Shown: piece by piece, positions 63,623-64,000 of the stretch
Position numbering within the stretch: position 1 is the stretch's first letter
Layout: every line of letters starts with the position of its first letter
Assembly (NCBI GenBank): GCA_047608975.1
Contig: JBLFYM010000001.1
Location: 89,013-153,012 of the forward strand
Direction of reading: 5' to 3'
Source: GCA-2715965 sp047608975
GTDB lineage: Bacteria > Verrucomicrobiota > Verrucomicrobiia > Limisphaerales > JAYPXF01
Length of the DNA: 64,000 nt
Notes under the pieces: generated by a model
Databases searched by the model: none
The model's input: only the letters and a program-made list of their open reading frames with translations
What the model was told of the DNA's origin: nothing
Translations under genes and position numbers: made by a program

Positions 63623-63865
63623 TCAGAAATCGAACAGCAGCGCTTCGACCGGTTTGCCATCCTTGAGCCTGACGTTCTTCCAGCGCAAGGGATGTGCCAG
63701 CGATTCGGGACGCAGTTCTCAAATTCGATCCCGGCCAGGGGTTGACTCCGTTCGTCGGTAAGTTGGAAACGGACTTCGCCATGATCAGCACGGGCGTTGA
63801 TCCAGATCTCGCAAGTCAATTGATCGGCTACTGGGACGCATTTCGTGTTGTCCGAGATTGACGAG
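63623..63865 (-). pseudogene. Frameshifted 3'-end remnant of a beta-propeller-type protein
   Basis: The minus-strand reading from about 63865 gives NTKCVPVADQLTCEIW, then ADHGEVRFQLTDERSQPLAG. Near 63725 the frame must shift by one base to continue as ESLAHPLRWKNVRLKDGKPV and end at the stop at 63623. Read together, the two halves resemble the C-terminal beta domain of GH43-like exported proteins such as 57840-59831. Bases 63866-64000 contain short protein-like frames but nothing I can assign. Confidence 0.5.
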
Positions 63866-64000
63866 CATCGGCATTCAGCCCCGAAGTGGCGGCCCTAGCG
63901 ACGTATTGTCGTCAAGCCGAGTCAGGGTCGCCTCAGTAAATTGGAAAGTTGAGGTATTGCCGCTGAACGTCTATTCCATCCCCACTGAAAACGATGCGAT

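Overview
The window looks like a chromosomal stretch of a PVC-superphylum bacterium, most likely Verrucomicrobiota. This rests on established lineage tendencies rather than on a database search: Tat-exported DUF1501 proteins, DUF1549/DUF1553 (PSD1-type) cytochromes, a ThuA/heme CxxCH giant protein, formylglycine-type sulfatases, Tat-exported Gfo/Idh/MocA oxidoreductases, and a secG-tpiA-pgk operon with an extended SecG tail. The DNA is GC-rich except for one AT-rich segment at about 27.05-28.25 kb.

Layout. 1-4.0 kb: the 3' end of feoB, an exported PQQ-type beta-propeller and an oligopeptide-binding lipoprotein. 4.1-8.5 kb: secG-tpiA-pgk on the minus strand, diverging from a cobA-hemD fusion. 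8.6-11 kb: an operon of two thymidylate-kinase-like genes and a Ppx/GppA gene. 11-17.5 kb: a DUF1501 protein, a cupin/ManA-like protein, DUF554, a cytochrome c'-like lipoprotein and a Gfo/Idh/MocA oxidoreductase. 17.5-25.6 kb: a 5'-truncated alpha-carbonic anhydrase abutting a sulfatase, then a 1468-residue ThuA/discoidin/propeller/HEAT/cytochrome protein with a zeta-toxin-like kinase right behind it. 25.8-33.4 kb: a DUF1186/SEC-C protein, a cyclic-nucleotide-binding/methylglyoxal-synthase fusion, a histidine kinase and response-regulator pair, and a second Gfo/Idh/MocA oxidoreductase. 33.5-34.0 kb: two decayed gene ends. 34-37.5 kb: gltA-sucC-sucD (TCA cycle). 37.5-40.4 kb: a hybrid kinase and a CheY-like regulator. 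40.5-52.5 kb: a sulfatase, a three-gene exported cytochrome/DUF1501 operon and a large esterase. 52.5-60.2 kb: glycosyltransferase, NADAR protein, SDR, transhydrogenase, creatininase-family protein, anchored beta-propeller and quinol-monooxygenase-like protein. 60.3-63.0 kb: grpE-dnaJ-rsmE. 63.0-64.0 kb: a small membrane protein and a frameshifted gene remnant.

How it fits together. Housekeeping blocks (glycolysis, TCA, siroheme/heme, chaperones) alternate with exported polysaccharide-degradation genes and periplasmic or surface cytochromes. Three loci carry 3'-end gene remnants, which suggests ongoing gene loss or rearrangement. The most unusual gene is the cNMP-binding-domain/methylglyoxal-synthase fusion. 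It keeps all expected catalytic residues, lies in atypically AT-rich DNA and has three exact 14-bp repeats just upstream of its start. It would link a second messenger directly to the toxic methylglyoxal bypass of glycolysis. No rRNA, tRNA, CRISPR array, transposase or prophage was recognised.
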